Positions 1 through 18,866 of a stretch of 64,000 nt of DNA are shown in pieces. Numbering within the stretch: position 1 is the first letter of the stretch; each line of letters opens with the position of its first letter. Position numbers and translations under genes: made by a program. Origin of the DNA: Portunus trituberculatus (taxonomy: Eukaryota > Arthropoda > Malacostraca > Decapoda > Portunidae); NCBI RefSeq assembly GCF_017591435.1, contig NC_059303.1, forward strand, positions 10,190,360-10,254,359, in the 5' to 3' direction. The notes beneath the pieces were generated by a model. It was not told where the DNA came from. It saw only the letters and a list, made by a program, of their open reading frames with translations, and did no database searches.

Positions 1-4020
<4,020 letters not shown>

Positions 4021-4247
4021 CATAGAACATCACAGACGCTCAATTCATCTTCACAAATTTGACAGTTCATGAGCACACATTACCTCACATCACATCACAT
4101 CCCTTCACACGCAGATTTTGACCACACTTCCCCACACATGGTGACTTCAGATCCAGTTCTTGATCACACTTAATTTCACTTTTCTTTACTTCACTACGTA
4201 CACCACACCACACCACATCACACCGTGCCATACCAGACCACAGACAA

Positions 4248-4250
<3 letters not shown>

Positions 4251-4285
<35 letters not shown>
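4251..4285. repeat. (CT)n microsatellite
   Basis: About 17 CT units, uninterrupted. Confidence 0.95.
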
Positions 4286-4289
<4 letters not shown>

Positions 4290-4874
4290 GGTATTTGTCT
4301 TATTTCTCTTTCATATTTGAGGAATCCTGAGGAGTTTAGCGATATACACACATTGCAACATTGATGCGGCGTTCCACCAAAGGAGCCTTTCCTCTGAATT
4401 CGCTGCTGTAGCCAGCAAAGTTCCATTAATGAAATGTTAAATATTTCTTTCAATAGACAAGTAAATAAAGTATTACATTTTAAACGTTTGTATATTTATA
4501 TGATGAATTTGGTTTCCTCATTATCAATTACTCAAATATAAGTTTTGCATTTAACGAACTGTAAGTTTGCTTGCCTCATAATTTTCTGTTTCTTTTGTAA
4601 CCTTGCTTTCCTGGTGTCTCCTGAAGGATATGTTTACTACCTTGCTGTCTTGGTCTTCTGTTGAAAGATATTTTTACTAGTAGATATCATCAAGCGAGAT
4701 TGTCTTAAGTTAATCCTTTGACTTAATCAAACTCTGAATGTAAGGCACTCTTAAGGAATACTTTATGGGATCAACAATGTAACATTACGCTGTATAGTAT
4801 ATATACGTAATAAAATCTCTCCCAAGTTTAAGATGTTTACTCACATACCAAATATATTTATTTTTTTCAAAACT

Positions 4875-4880
4875 TGTGTG

Positions 4881-4925
<45 letters not shown>
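4875..4925. repeat. Compound (GT)n(GA)n microsatellite
   Basis: GT units run to about 4912 and pass into GA units. Confidence 0.93.
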
Positions 4926-5497
4926 TGTGTACTTTATAAGGAACTGCATCTGGAGTACTTCGCTCTTTGGTCTTCCTTAAGTAATATTATTTTTCTGGTG
5001 GTGCCAAATAAAAAAGATTGTGGAACGCCAACACTGACATGAGCGTGGAAATCATAATATCCCTTGAAAACTTTAGGGACAAGCAGAATATTGACCAGAT
5101 CAAGTCTATATTTAAGTGCTTCTCTCTTCCAACTTGGCTGCATGAGTATAGATGTCAGGTGCTGAAATCAACACTTATTATACCGAGCACTGGCTGACAG
5201 CAAGGGCGACTCTGCATGTCTTCCACCTGCCTACCGGAGGCTACAGCCCTACCTGTTACTCTCAGCACACCTGGGTTCTCGCAAGGGACACTAACTAATA
5301 CGAAGCTAAACACCACTCGTACCCAGCCATTAGTACTCTTATCGGGCCATAAATCAGCCTTCTACGAGAAAAGTTGTGTGCGCCTGGCTACTTGATTCTG
5401 GATAAATCTTCATTCACTATTTACACATCAAATAATACAAATTCATTAATGTACCCTTTCTAGACTATTTACAAGATTACAAAACGGCGTTCCTTCA

Positions 5498-5509
5498 TCT
5501 CTCTCTATT

Positions 5510-5564
<55 letters not shown>
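5498..5564. repeat. (CT)n microsatellite
   Basis: CT units with two T-rich interruptions near 5507 and 5518. Confidence 0.93.
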
Positions 5565-5566
<2 letters not shown>

Positions 5567-5845
5567 CCCTTAACACCTGAGGCCTCCTCTGCTCACCCCT
5601 TCCCCTACCAGCTTGGGGCTCGAGGCCGTAGGGAAATCTTAGACTTTTCCTGCAACACTGACGACAAATATTGGCGAGAAGCAATTTCTCCAAAGAGAGA
5701 AAAGCATAACCTTTATTTTCCTGAATTTCTAAATGTATGAAACGTTTTTTTTATTTATTTATTTTTTCATTAGTGTAGTTATGATCAAAACTAATAATAT
5801 TCATTGGTAGTGATAATTTTGCTTTCAATAGAAAAAAAAATATTC

Positions 5846-5876
<31 letters not shown>

Positions 5877-5892
5877 ACACACACACACACAC
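5846..5892. repeat. Palindromic (GT)n-TTATA-(CA)n repeat
   Basis: A GT run (5846-5872) faces an AC run (5878-5892) across a 5-base TTATA spacer. The two halves are reverse complements, so the block can fold into a hairpin or cruciform. Confidence 0.9.
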
Positions 5893-6048
5893 TTTTATAC
5901 CCAAAGAAAAGTGTTGTGGTCTATCGAATTACTTATATGTGACTGATATAACGCAGTGAAGGAAACAACATTGACTACAGTATCAACAACGTCCTAGAAA
6001 AAAAAAATGTAATAGGAATGAGTTCATTCAGTAATATCATTGATAGTG

Positions 6049-6093
6049 CTAATAATAATGATAATAATAATGGCAATAATGATAATAGTAATG

Positions 6094-6154
<61 letters not shown>

Positions 6155-6187
6155 AAATAATAATGATACTACTACTACTACTACTAC

Positions 6188-6226
<39 letters not shown>

Positions 6227-6285
6227 TAATATAACAATAATAATGATAATAATAATAATAGTGACGACAACAACAACAACATCCA
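6049..6285. repeat. (AAT)n-type trinucleotide array with ACT and GAC variants
   Basis: AAT/GAT units run to about 6165, ACT units occupy 6166-6188, then AAT again to about 6260, and ACA/ACG units follow. All open frames here are Asn, Ile or Leu homopolymers made by the repeat. Confidence 0.95.
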
Positions 6286-6299
6286 TAACTATAATGGTG

Positions 6300-9200
6300 C
6301 AAACAAAACTTACTCGGCGGTGAGCCTAGACTAAATCAGACTCCCCAACTCCCGCTGCTGCCCCGAGGTGTCCCGAGTACTCCTTGACTCTGAAGTTGGC
6401 TGTGCTATCCGTTACATGGCACGGCTAACCATTATTTCTGAAACTTACTCAAAATGGCGGACATAAAGCTCATCATCATACACAGTTCACCAATGGGCCA
6501 ATAGATGTCACTTCTTTACGATTGCTCCTCGCCTGCACCACAGCAGCGAGCACAGCTGACAAGCAGAAGCGTGTAGTCGGCAGTGTTATGTTTACAAGCT
6601 TAGCATGAACCCCAGCGGCAGCCATGATGGGGGTAGGCCTAGTGTGATCTCATGGCGAAGCTCTGTTGGCTGAACAGCTGAGCGCAGATGGCACACACCC
6701 AACCGCGTCACGGTCGTCATGGCAACTGGCTGGCTGCCAACACGCTCGATGTACGAGGACCTCTCGTACTCACACACACTACCAGACCACGTGCGTCCCG
6801 GCATGGCTGTGAGCTTCCATTCATTACTTTCTGTGCACGTGTTTGAATCCACCGAAAGTTATTTTTTGACCTAGATATTTCTTCTTTTGCCACAATAAGG
6901 AGATCCATTGGGAAACATCAAACACCCACAGTGACCTTCATGGGAGGGAAACGTCCCGCCCCCAGAGGGACGGATTATGAGGCTCCTGATTGAGTTACGG
7001 CCCCACACCGACGACTCCAGGAGCACTTTCTCAGCTCAAACTAAGAAATGTCTTCTGCGAAAAGATTGGCAAAGTGATCTAACAAACTCCTCCGTAAATT
7101 GATGACCAACACGACCACAGATCACAAATCTCACATCCAACTCTTGTAAACATCGTTAAGTTATCCACAAAACAACAAAAAAAAGAAAAAATCTTACTCA
7201 TATGTACACATATATCTGCCTACATAAACACACACAAATACATACATCCATACATTCATACATACATACACACACCTGTCTAAAACATATGTGCACCAAG
7301 GAAAAAAATCAAGAAAGATATAAAATAAAAGACCAAATATTCATTAAAGTTTGTATTGCGAAGTTGTTCTCTATTTACAGACACATGTTGAGTGGCACAC
7401 GAACATAAACATACTTGTCCAGTCATCAATACAATAGTTCAAATACAATGTTCTGCTGATAGGAAACATCTGAACTTGTTAACCTCTTGAACATGAATTG
7501 CTTTGTTTATCCTTAAGAGCTTCTGCTGTAATTAGAAAAAAAAAGAATATTTACACTCAGAAGTAAGCGAGGCTTTACATGTTATAAAAAATCTCCTTGA
7601 AATTATAATCCAATCTGGCTTCCCTAGTTGGTATACTATCAGTTCTTGATGGCGAACACAGGACCCAGAACCCCTAATGAGTAGACAGGTCGTAAAGCAG
7701 ATCTTGTTTTCTCTCTGGACTTGGAACTGTGTGGTAACTAGCGAGCACAAGGGTAAAAAAAGACGCAGATCTGGCTTAGGTTATGGACCGAGGTGTGTGG
7801 CGGCAAGTGGATGAGCCACACCACTGGGCCACCTCACGTCTGTGCAGAGATAACAGCCGGATATCAATTTACCTTACAGTCATAAGTAAAATACAGAGAG
7901 AAAATAACAAAATGGAGAAAACAATGAAAGTTCCCTCTTAACTACCAGGGAAGCCACAATTGAGTCACAATGTTCTCTACGTTGACCAACTATTGCCTTG
8001 GACTAAATGAAATTAATAATAAGTAAAAATGATAACATAAAAAGGTCACTAGTCAAGTAAAATTAAATAAAAAAAGCTGCCGCGGCATTTAAAATGTGTA
8101 AAATGTACAGTAATAATAATTACGATTGGAAATAAGTTACGATACATTGGTTGTTATTGCCATATCATGATGCATTTGAAGGTTCGAGCGAAGCGCCAAA
8201 CCGTGTGAGTGACAGCAATATCCTCGAGGGGACGATGGCGGGACAGGGAGATGGGGCAATAATGGGGCTTGATGGGGAATATTTTGAGGTCCGTTTCGGT
8301 GACTCGCGAAAAAAAGAGAGAAGAACCCCACAGTGAAAATACCCCAGGGTAAATTGCACATGTCTCAATAACAACTAATGTAGAGACGGCCGTCGTAAAC
8401 AGACACGGTAAGAAAGCCAGAAAGCGCTATGCATTACTTACAAGCGTCTATTTGGTTCTGATACTGCTTGGTATAGAGTTACGTATATCTCCTCACCTTT
8501 GTGTACATGGTTACAAAATATAGAACACCTATCAATATTAAAACTATTATCAGGGTACAACACAATTGCTCCACTAAATCCAAGAAATGGCTGCTTTACA
8601 CTAGTCATCAGGTTCCACGCTTTAATTGGATACAGTCCGTATGTACTTTAGGTTATCAGCTTAATTAATGGATACATGTAGGAATACATCATGTTTCATG
8701 GGAACAAATAAATTAAATAGAAACTTCTTGATAATTAAAGCAAACGACAGAAAAATAAACTATAATAAAATGAAATCCTCGATATTTTCTTCTTTAAGTG
8801 TTTGTATGAGACTTACAACTAATGAGTTGACAAAGCAACAGTGCCTGGGTATACCATAGATTTCTGTAACAATAAACACTTTGTTCAGTAAAGTATGAAG
8901 ATACCCGACTGTTGATAATACTCTAGGCTTTGATTAAACCTAAATTTCAGTCACACTTCTATATAACACTACACATGTCAATAACACTGGCTACAGGCTT
9001 TCGTTGGTTGGGTAAGATAAGTATAGTATACACGGCTCGTATACACGGAGTTGGGTAAAGTAACACTGAGTTTCATTCATTATTACTATGAGGAAAATCC
9101 TCGGAAAATATTCTAAGAGAAATAAAGTATACGAATATAAATTAATGTTAGAAGCATCATATGACACTAGAACAGAGGATGATGATCAACGTTATGAGAG

Positions 9201-12200
9201 GAAATAGAAATAATAGTAATGGTACTCGTAAAAATAATAACAGTAGGAAAAATAAAGGTGATAATTATAATAACAGTTACAGGTGATAATAATTCCCACG
9301 ACGGTCAACCGGCTGGCTGTCATTCGATAGTTTGCGGCGAGAAGGGCCTATGTCCCAGTTCACTTTAAATACACTAACATATATACCTTACTTACAACAT
9401 GCCCACACAAGATACTATACCGAGAGACAGATCACTCACTACCTCTACATTACCAAGATCAATACATATGAAGACAGAAGTGAGAAATAGAGGGTCACAA
9501 TATTAATATCATTAACATTAGCAGCTGCAGTTACGTACAGAGAGAGTCGAACGAGATCCACATGCTAACTTAGGTACATCATTGTTTGGCTGCTCGCAAA
9601 AACGCGTCGTGATCATGGCTGATGCGTTGGGTTTTTTTTTTTTGCTTGTGATATTTTTTTCTCTGCTAGCTTTTGTGATGAATGGCGATTGATTGGCTTT
9701 CAGATGCAGTGCAAAAGGGGGACATAACCGAAATGTAAACACAGGAAGGAGTTATAAGTAATTAATTTTGCAGGTGGGATGTTGGTTTTATTTGCAATGG
9801 CGTTCTGCGACACTTACTTTATGAGCAATTTATTTATTTATGTTATTTTTTTTTTTTTTTTTTGCAAAACTAAAACAAATAACAGGCAAGAAATGTCAAT
9901 ACCAGCGACAGTGGACTGAAGAAGCAGCCGGCACCGGGGAGGGTCACGCACCACCCCGAGAGGGAGGGGCGGGATCCTCTCAGGTACCTGCAAGTCTGGG
10001 TCATAATCGGTGGCCTTACGACAAAGGAACAAGTTGGTTTGGTACAGTGTTCGTGCAGCTAATCCCTGAATTTACTTCTGTCATGCTCTCGGTTGTGATG
10101 GTTGGTTATGATTTTTTGTTGTTCTCTCAAATCTCCTCCATGTCAACACGCACTACGACAAGACACCAAGATACCAGACCTACCAGACATTATACAAACA
10201 ATTCTCAAAGCCAATCCAGAGATGAGAATATGCCGAACTATAGATCGTATACATTACGAAACACCTCCACAGTGTTTCTCGCAGGTGAAAAAAATGGCTT
10301 TGTCCAAAATAGTTCCTCCACTGTATGCATTAGGCTGGGGTGAGTGAATATGCAACGCCTTGAAAAAATAGAACTGTGATCTCTCTCCCCACATTAATTT
10401 ACAATTAATTGTACACTTTTTGCTGTTGTTTGTATGAGCCAATGGTAGTTGGACGAGGTCTGACCTTCTTTTCAGACCACTCAATTATGAAGTCCCTACT
10501 TTAAAAGTGATGATATATGTATATATATCTATATGAAAAGAAGACAAGACATCCTCCAGGAAGGTATTAAGGACAGACTCCTGGAGGTGTGGCAGAACAA
10601 CTCAGGAAGAACCCCGCACCTGGTCGCTTGCTGACACTCCTAAAGGGGACCCCTGAAGGGCAACAACGGATCGGAGGAGGGAAAAAAATGGAGCATTCCT
10701 AAAAATAATCCTAAGTTACTCTGCCTTAAAGTTTACAAAAGAGTATACTCCTATTGCACGGACCTAACACCCGTCTGTTGAATATTCTGTGCAGTTTAAG
10801 AACTTTTTGTGTGTTCGTCGTGGGAAACTAAACCTTTCCCAACATGCACAGTAAAGCCAGATGGTTACACTCTACTTCCGCCCGGACAGGAGACCATAAA
10901 ACACTTGATTTTTCTTCACATTATTATATTAGATGATGCCGATATTCTCTTGTCCTTTTATCTTTTTGCTTTTCTCCATTTCTCCAAGAAGTAAATTCTA
11001 AAATAACTGAGGGTTCGAAAACGAGGATGTTGTAGAGACGGACAAACTCCTTTTAGCAGTGAAGAGGATTTTAACTCAATGAACGATACGTAAAGTTGAA
11101 ACTCTGAAAATCAGCGTTAACTTTTTTTTCGCTTCGCTATTCCCTTCTGTCTCTTTCTTTACCTGCGGAGTCCAGTCTCATCCACAACCCTCGGCACCAC
11201 CTGGGAGGCTGGCACGTGATGCAGATAAGCAACAAACAATAGATGACCCTGACGACGCTTAACCGAATAGCGGACGTGAGCTTACTGATGCGCAAATAAG
11301 TAAAGTTTCTCCACGTTTGGTAATATGATTAATGTTTTAGTTCCTCCCAAGTGCCGCCAGAGGATGTGAGTTCTCTCCACCCCGGAACCACAACAAGAAG
11401 ATACCCCACCGTCCAGACCTGGTTCATTCTACATTCTAACTATATAAATTATGTAGACTCAGCTTTGGAAGGTACAGTTTTCGAGTACAAACTCATTTTA
11501 AAAAATATACTGGATGGAAATAGATGATTTGGCGTCGGTATTGGGGAGTGGAGGAGCACAAGGAAGGAAAGGAGGTGAAGGAAAGTGGAGGTCATTGAGA
11601 AGGAGACAAAGTGGGAGACAGAGAGGGGGAGGGGAAGGCAGATGCTGAACACATGGATGGTGATTAATTCCAGCATCCATCATAGGGAGTGACGGATGGG
11701 CATCAAACATCAGGTCCTATGTCCCCACTAAGAAAGAAGTTATTGGGTCCCTTAAGGTGGCAACAGTATACATGACAGGGACACTTTATGTCTAGTTCAT
11801 AAGGCTTCCTCGCGGGTCTCACAGCACCGCAGCCTTCCAGAGTTGAGTCTCTTTTAGTACCCGTCCTTCACAAGCCTCAACGCGCGGTCGGTAGAATAGC
11901 AGTGTATGGGCAACAACTTCTGGCGCTTGACCGACGCAGCAATTCTAAACAACAGGGTGACGATACACCCAAACGAAGGACAAAAGTTACAAAATATCAT
12001 TGAGCACGAGAGATGTGGATACTTGGTGTGATATGGACTGGTTTCAGGTTTGCCCATACAACTATTCCTCCCGGAGAGCGAGCATCTGGATCGAGGGACC
12101 GACTCCGAAGATGGGCCATCTGTGTAGAGAGTACACCCACACTGACGGACCTGGTTTGTTCTGGTGTTTCGTGTAAAGTTTCTACAGAGATGGGCCAGAG

Positions 12201-13104
12201 TTGTCTTGGAAACCATCTTTTCTGTAGGGGGCCACCTGAATTTCATTTTTATATATAAATCAATGATTCGACTGGATGAAAGGGCATGCGCTCACGAGAC
12301 ACACACCGTCTCTTCAGTCGAACCATCACCGTACTACGCACTACATAGGTGGTCCATCCATGTCATTGGATCACCTCGCTAAATAAAAAAAAAAGAAAAA
12401 AAAAGAAAAGAACCATTTCCTCTGATCATTTGTAACCTGTGTGGTATACTAGTAGTAGTAGTAGTCAATAACATCTAGTTTTAAGTTTCACCTCCGCTAC
12501 AATCTAGCATATATAAGATATACTGGGTTGTTCCTAGTAGGGAAACATTACAATTTTGTATCGAAACTCTTATTTTATACAAACAATACCAGAGTAGGAG
12601 AAGCAACTGGAAACGTTACGTCGACTTTAAACAGCTAGATTCTCCTTAAGTTTTTGGTAGTGGCTAGCGAGGGGTCTGGCGCCTGACAGGTTGGCGGGGG
12701 AGCTGGGGTGGTTGTGATGGTGGTGGTGGTGGTCGTGGTAGTAGTTGGCGGTGTTGGTGGTGGAAGGGAGGGGGGGCTTACAGGCTGTTTGTCAAAAAGG
12801 AATTTACGAAAAGAAAAGTTTACTCATCTGGATCTTGGAATGATTGTAGTCTTTGCTGATGAGGGTACTGTCAAACGGTGGTTGTAAATTTTGAAGTCAC
12901 TGCTAACTCAAAAAAGATTTACACCAATAGGAGAGTGCCACGTCACTGCTGCACCCGGCTACCGAAGCCCCCTTTTTTTTTTATATCTTCTTGGTACTGG
13001 CACTGGTAGGCTGTTTCCCGGCTTGAACACCAATATAACACAGAATACACTTTACACTATGACGCCTTCACGGGACGCCACCGCGGCTTACAGAGAGTCA
13101 CTGG
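6300..13104. other. Intergenic DNA on the 3' side of Antp, no gene recognised
   Basis: This is mostly AT-rich unique sequence. GC-richer complex islands lie at about 6340-7030 (with a CCAAT box near 6500), 10540-10690 and 11710-12300. A and T tracts occur at 9631-9645 and 9847-9862. A TGATTAAT motif (Hox/Exd-type) is at 11661-11668. No open frame shows a known domain. Long Antp 3' UTR isoforms could extend into the right end of this block, but the sequence alone does not show that. Confidence 0.5.
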
Positions 13105-13110
13105 TTTATT
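13105..13110 (-). terminator. Antp: Candidate Antp polyadenylation signal (AATAAA)
   Basis: On the minus strand this is the first canonical AATAAA after the Antp stop codon, about 180 bases downstream. The next 50-90 bases on that strand are GT-rich, as expected of a downstream element. Hox 3' UTRs are often long and use several sites, so this may be a proximal site or unused. Confidence 0.35.
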
Positions 13111-13289
13111 CAGTAGAACATTTGCCAATATTTGGAGATGCACTGTACATAAGGAGCACGTACACGTAAACTATGTAAAATAGCACTTAATTATCCAGTA
13201 TAAAATGGGTCACACACTCTTCACTGGCACTTTGCACACCCTAGTATACTCTAGGTCATTATTTGGCAACCCGAGCCACAGCACATAGG

Positions 13290-14779
<1,490 letters not shown>

Positions 14780-16499
14780 TTTCTATATATTTTCTCTAGT
14801 TAAAAAAACAAACAAAAAAAAACAGGAAACGTATGGAATATAATAAAGGATCAAGCATATCGCTTTTATAATAGGATGAAAGAAAAAAAGTATGAAAATG
14901 ACAGTCAAGGGTGATACATTCAAGAATTAATGGCTTGAAAATATGAAGGAAATAATGAAGTAGTTGTCTTAACATAAAATCAAACAAAAAACACACAGCA
15001 AAAATAAAACAAAATAAATAAAAGAAAGCAACAAAATAAACGGTAGGATTATATACAAGTATCGCATATGTTTCATTATACAACTACAACATGCAAAACT
15101 AGATAAAACGGCACTTAGCTTTAGGAAAAGGTGCATGCCCGGAGTCCATATCCACTCAGGGTAGGAAGCAGGCAAAGGAAAGCATAAAGCATGAAGCGAA
15201 AAGAAACGTGCGTGCAAGCAGTCTGGAGAAGCTGGTAGTGAAGGTTCAAGTGGTGTCCTGTCGAACATCATGCAGACACACACAAAGCTGTCTCGACTTT
15301 ATTGCCTCCTGTCCTCTAATATTTGTCAAGGTGGAGGCGAGAAGGAAGTTGGAGACATACAGGTAATATACGGTCTATGCATCACATCAAAGAGGAAAAA
15401 TATCAGGCAAAAAATGAAGGTAAAGCCATGCACAGCACTGAAAAAGCAGTTAATATAATGAAAGGTCATATACAAGATCTTTTTCCTTTCCTGCATATGT
15501 TGTTTGTTTATTTATATTCCATCCCTGGTAACTTCCCTTACCAAAAGCCACTCCATGCTGTCACCCATATAAGTTCCTAGCAACCATCCTTATAAGCTCA
15601 CCAGCACATCCCACCCACGCAGCAGTTCCACCACCACCTCTCCTCCCACACCACATCCCTGCAGCGATTCCCCTTCAAAAGCCACGCCCACACAACCCTC
15701 TTGACATTACCACAACCTTGAGCCACCTCTCTATTCCAAGGCAACACTAATCTGCCCAAGACTCCAAACTGTATGAGTACACTGCACATACACGCCCAAT
15801 CTTTGAGTTCGTAAGGAATGAGAAAAAAGGTCTTCATTGTACTGACTCTAAATATCTAAATAAATTTGATAAAAAAAAGAAACTAAGGATGATTTGATAT
15901 TCTATATTTGCAAGTCAGTAACACCACGACGACAACATAAACAAAGATGAAATTAGAGAAAATAAATGCGTCAGAAAAAAAAAAAAAAAATAGGGCAAGC
16001 GGAACACTTCAGCTGTCACACTTTATCAACTGTCATATTTTATCAATGAAAAATAAAAAAAAATGGGTGGTGAGGAAGAGTGTATACTCAAATGGTTTAA
16101 CTGAAAAAAGCTTTACAAACATTACTATTTCAAAGGATCGGAAGAACTTACTAAACATATATACTTTAATGCTCAATATTATTTATCCAAGCATTATAAT
16201 ACACAGGTCTCAGTGTGTAAGGGGAAAGAAACGATACCAGTGTCAAATGAATGGCACAAACCAGGTGTTTTCCTATCAGTCGCTTTTAATTCATGAAGAT
16301 ATGGATAATGTGCATAACACAATGGAGTGCATGTTTCTGTCTACTTAATGGGCGTCCCTCACTTAAAGGGCAGGACGCAGGACTCCTCCATGGCCAAGGT
16401 TGGGGGCATCAGGTACACCTGATACATCACAGAGGCGTAATGGTTTGCTTATCGGAGCCTCATCAAATCAAACACTGAAAGGGTAATCCTGGTTCCTGT

Positions 16500-16860
16500 T
16501 TCTTCGCCTTCGTATGTTTCCTACTGTTGTTTCCTATGCCCGTCCATTCTCCTACTTACTCTTTTTTTCATTTTTACTTTTATTTCAGCAGTGATTTTTC
16601 TTACTCTCCAGTAACTTCCCACAATCCCCTTGTTATCCTCAGCCTCCACTTGCCTGCCATCACTTCCCTGACTATTTTTTTTTCGACTCACTTTCCGTCC
16701 TTTTCATTTTTTCTCTGCCATTCCATCCTCCATTTTTCTCTTCTGCCTCATTCATCTCCACCCATTCCTCCATTTTCCCTTCCCTCCATTTCCCTCCCCT
16801 CCTTCCTGCCTGCCCGCACCCCTGCTTCCTTCACCGCTGCCTGCTCGCTTGTCAGGCTCG
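16500..16860. other. Pyrimidine-rich block (plus strand) in the Antp intron
   Basis: About 360 bases are strongly C+T-biased on the plus strand (TTCC, CTCC and TTTT motifs), without a simple repeat unit. The 115-residue open frame here reflects that bias and has no domain. Confidence 0.6.
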
Positions 16861-17439
16861 CTGTTAAGTGTTAAAAGCAAACACTGACTGATTTAAGAGT
16901 CTTATAAGTATCTCACAATCCATGAAGGCCCGGAAGGCCGTAAGGCTGCTCTAATCTATATTGGAAGTTCAGTGTCTAGTAGGATGTGGGACGCTGCTGT
17001 GGAATCCAGGACCGAGCTATGCAATATTTGTCTGGCACAGCAGGTATAAATGTTTTCAGAATCTAAAGGTGGAGGATCATATTTTTTGCATGTCCTATTT
17101 TATATTGTTTGAATATTTTCTATCAGTGTGAAATACTTTGTCTGGATAAAGAAGGATAAGAGAGCTAGGCAAGTGAGGCCAAGCTCGTCTCAAGCATCTC
17201 TTTAATATATAATATGATCAGGAGAAGCATGATGGTAGTGGGAGTGTTTCCTTTTTTTTTTTTTGGACGACTCCCCACTTTTTCAAACAGATGAAGACCA
17301 TTAGTCGGTGCCGGCCGGACCATTTGTACCCGTCCTCGATCGCCGATTTTAGGAGTGGCGCGATCCGTCATCCTTGCGTATGATTGGCACCACAAAGAAA
17401 TCCATTACGGGGGCTTTTATTAACATGAAAATGTTCACA

Positions 17440-18040
17440 AGATCTTTTTCCCAGCTACACAGGCCAACCTGAGAGGGATGGCGGAGGTACGACGTGTCTG
17501 CCAGACCCTGTTTGCTTCACTCCCGCGGCAGAGTCTCTCCCTGGCATGGCTCCTCCTCCCAAAAGCAAAATTGCCGGTGTGTATTCATCAAAGAATGCAA
17601 GAGTAATCATTACATGGAAGAAACTCGGCTTTATTACAACCCTCCCCAGACACCGGAGTTCGACGCAATTATTTAAAGTGGAATGGCACGGACGCGCTCC
17701 AAGCCAAGACTGGCCATATTTTACCCCCACGGTCCATTCGTCAATGCCAAGCCAATGGGCGTGGTCACCACTCGTCACGCCACCTGATTGGCTGCCCGTT
17801 GACAAATCATTAATCACTAGGAGAAGCATAATTATCATGGCGCATCAGCGTGGTCCGTGTCTGGTGGCCGGCCAGATGTGACCTACACCAGCCTCGCTCT
17901 TTGTCTTCACTACCTAAACATTACACAACGTTAGGTGCGGCTCCGCTCCCCCGCTGCCTGCAGGCCTCGAGAAGGTTGCTTGGGCAGCGAATGACCAAAA
18001 GATTATTTAATGAGTCACACTCCAAGCACTAATTCCAAAA
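17440..18040. promoter_or_regulatory. Candidate regulatory island in the Antp intron (CCAAT and Hox/Exd-type motifs)
   Basis: This is complex, non-repetitive sequence between AT-rich stretches. It carries opposed CCAAT boxes (17752-17756 and, inverted, 17787-17791), an ATTAATCA motif (17809-17816, reverse of the Hox/Exd-type TGATTAAT) and further TAAT sites (TCATTAAT, GCATAATTATC). Intronic enhancers and internal promoters are known for insect Antp. The function here is inference from motif content only. Confidence 0.25.
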
Positions 18041-18356
18041 CCCACAGATTTATGATATGATCATCAGCTAAACTGACGAAGAATTGCTGTGAAACCAAAG
18101 ACGACGACGAAATCACAATCCATCAACATCATAAGTACATAACTGAACAGGTAACGTGTGCACGTAACAGAACAGGTAGATCACGTGACAAAGGAAGAAA
18201 GAAGCTATGTTTTTTTATCACTAAAATCAAAATGGAGTTCGCCATTATATGATTAAATCATGGTAAATTATATTAAAACAAAGAAATTCATCGAAAATAT
18301 CGGTACCTACTATTATCAATAAATAGAGAATGCATGGGATAAGTAAAAAAAAACAC

Positions 18357-18357
<1 letters not shown>

Positions 18358-18412
<55 letters not shown>
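18358..18412. repeat. (GA)n microsatellite
   Basis: About 27 uninterrupted GA units. Confidence 0.95.
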
Positions 18413-18416
<4 letters not shown>

Positions 18417-18428
18417 AAGTAAAATTTT

Positions 18429-18462
18429 TATATATATATATATATATCTATATATATATCTA

Positions 18463-18548
<86 letters not shown>
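18429..18548. repeat. (TA)n microsatellite
   Basis: TA units with a few CTA interruptions at its left end. Confidence 0.95.
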
Positions 18549-18552
<4 letters not shown>

Positions 18553-18787
18553 CGAGAAATAATCAAGGGAATAAGTTCTTTCTCATCTTTGACTCCAACA
18601 AGACAACCTCACAATATTTTGATGGCTAAACTATTCAGGCGTACTTTCCAACTTTTGTTGTCTTTCAATAAGAGGCAAAATTACTTGTGTCGTAAATCAT
18701 TTAGATTGTTTAAGATTTACATTGCACAATTGAAACACAAGAATACTTTAGTAATCCAACCTTGAAAATATTAAATATTATAAAAAG

Positions 18788-18788
<1 letters not shown>

Positions 18789-18864
<76 letters not shown>
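18789..18864. repeat. (TA)n microsatellite
   Basis: About 38 uninterrupted TA units. Confidence 0.95.

Positions 18865-18866
<2 letters not shown>

Larger units (their letters stand above)
4021..6048. other. Intergenic sequence with small microsatellites, no gene seen
   Basis: This is AT-rich unique sequence. It contains short CAC/ACAT-type runs (about 4075-4100 and 4200-4225), (CT)n at 4251-4285, (GT)n(GA)n at 4875-4925 and (CT)n at 5498-5564. The open frames here are short, use repeats, or lack any recognisable domain. Confidence 0.6.

Noticed and set aside
15947..16348. 133-residue Lys/Asn-rich frame on the plus strand
   Set aside because: It arises from AT-rich DNA with A runs and has no domain.
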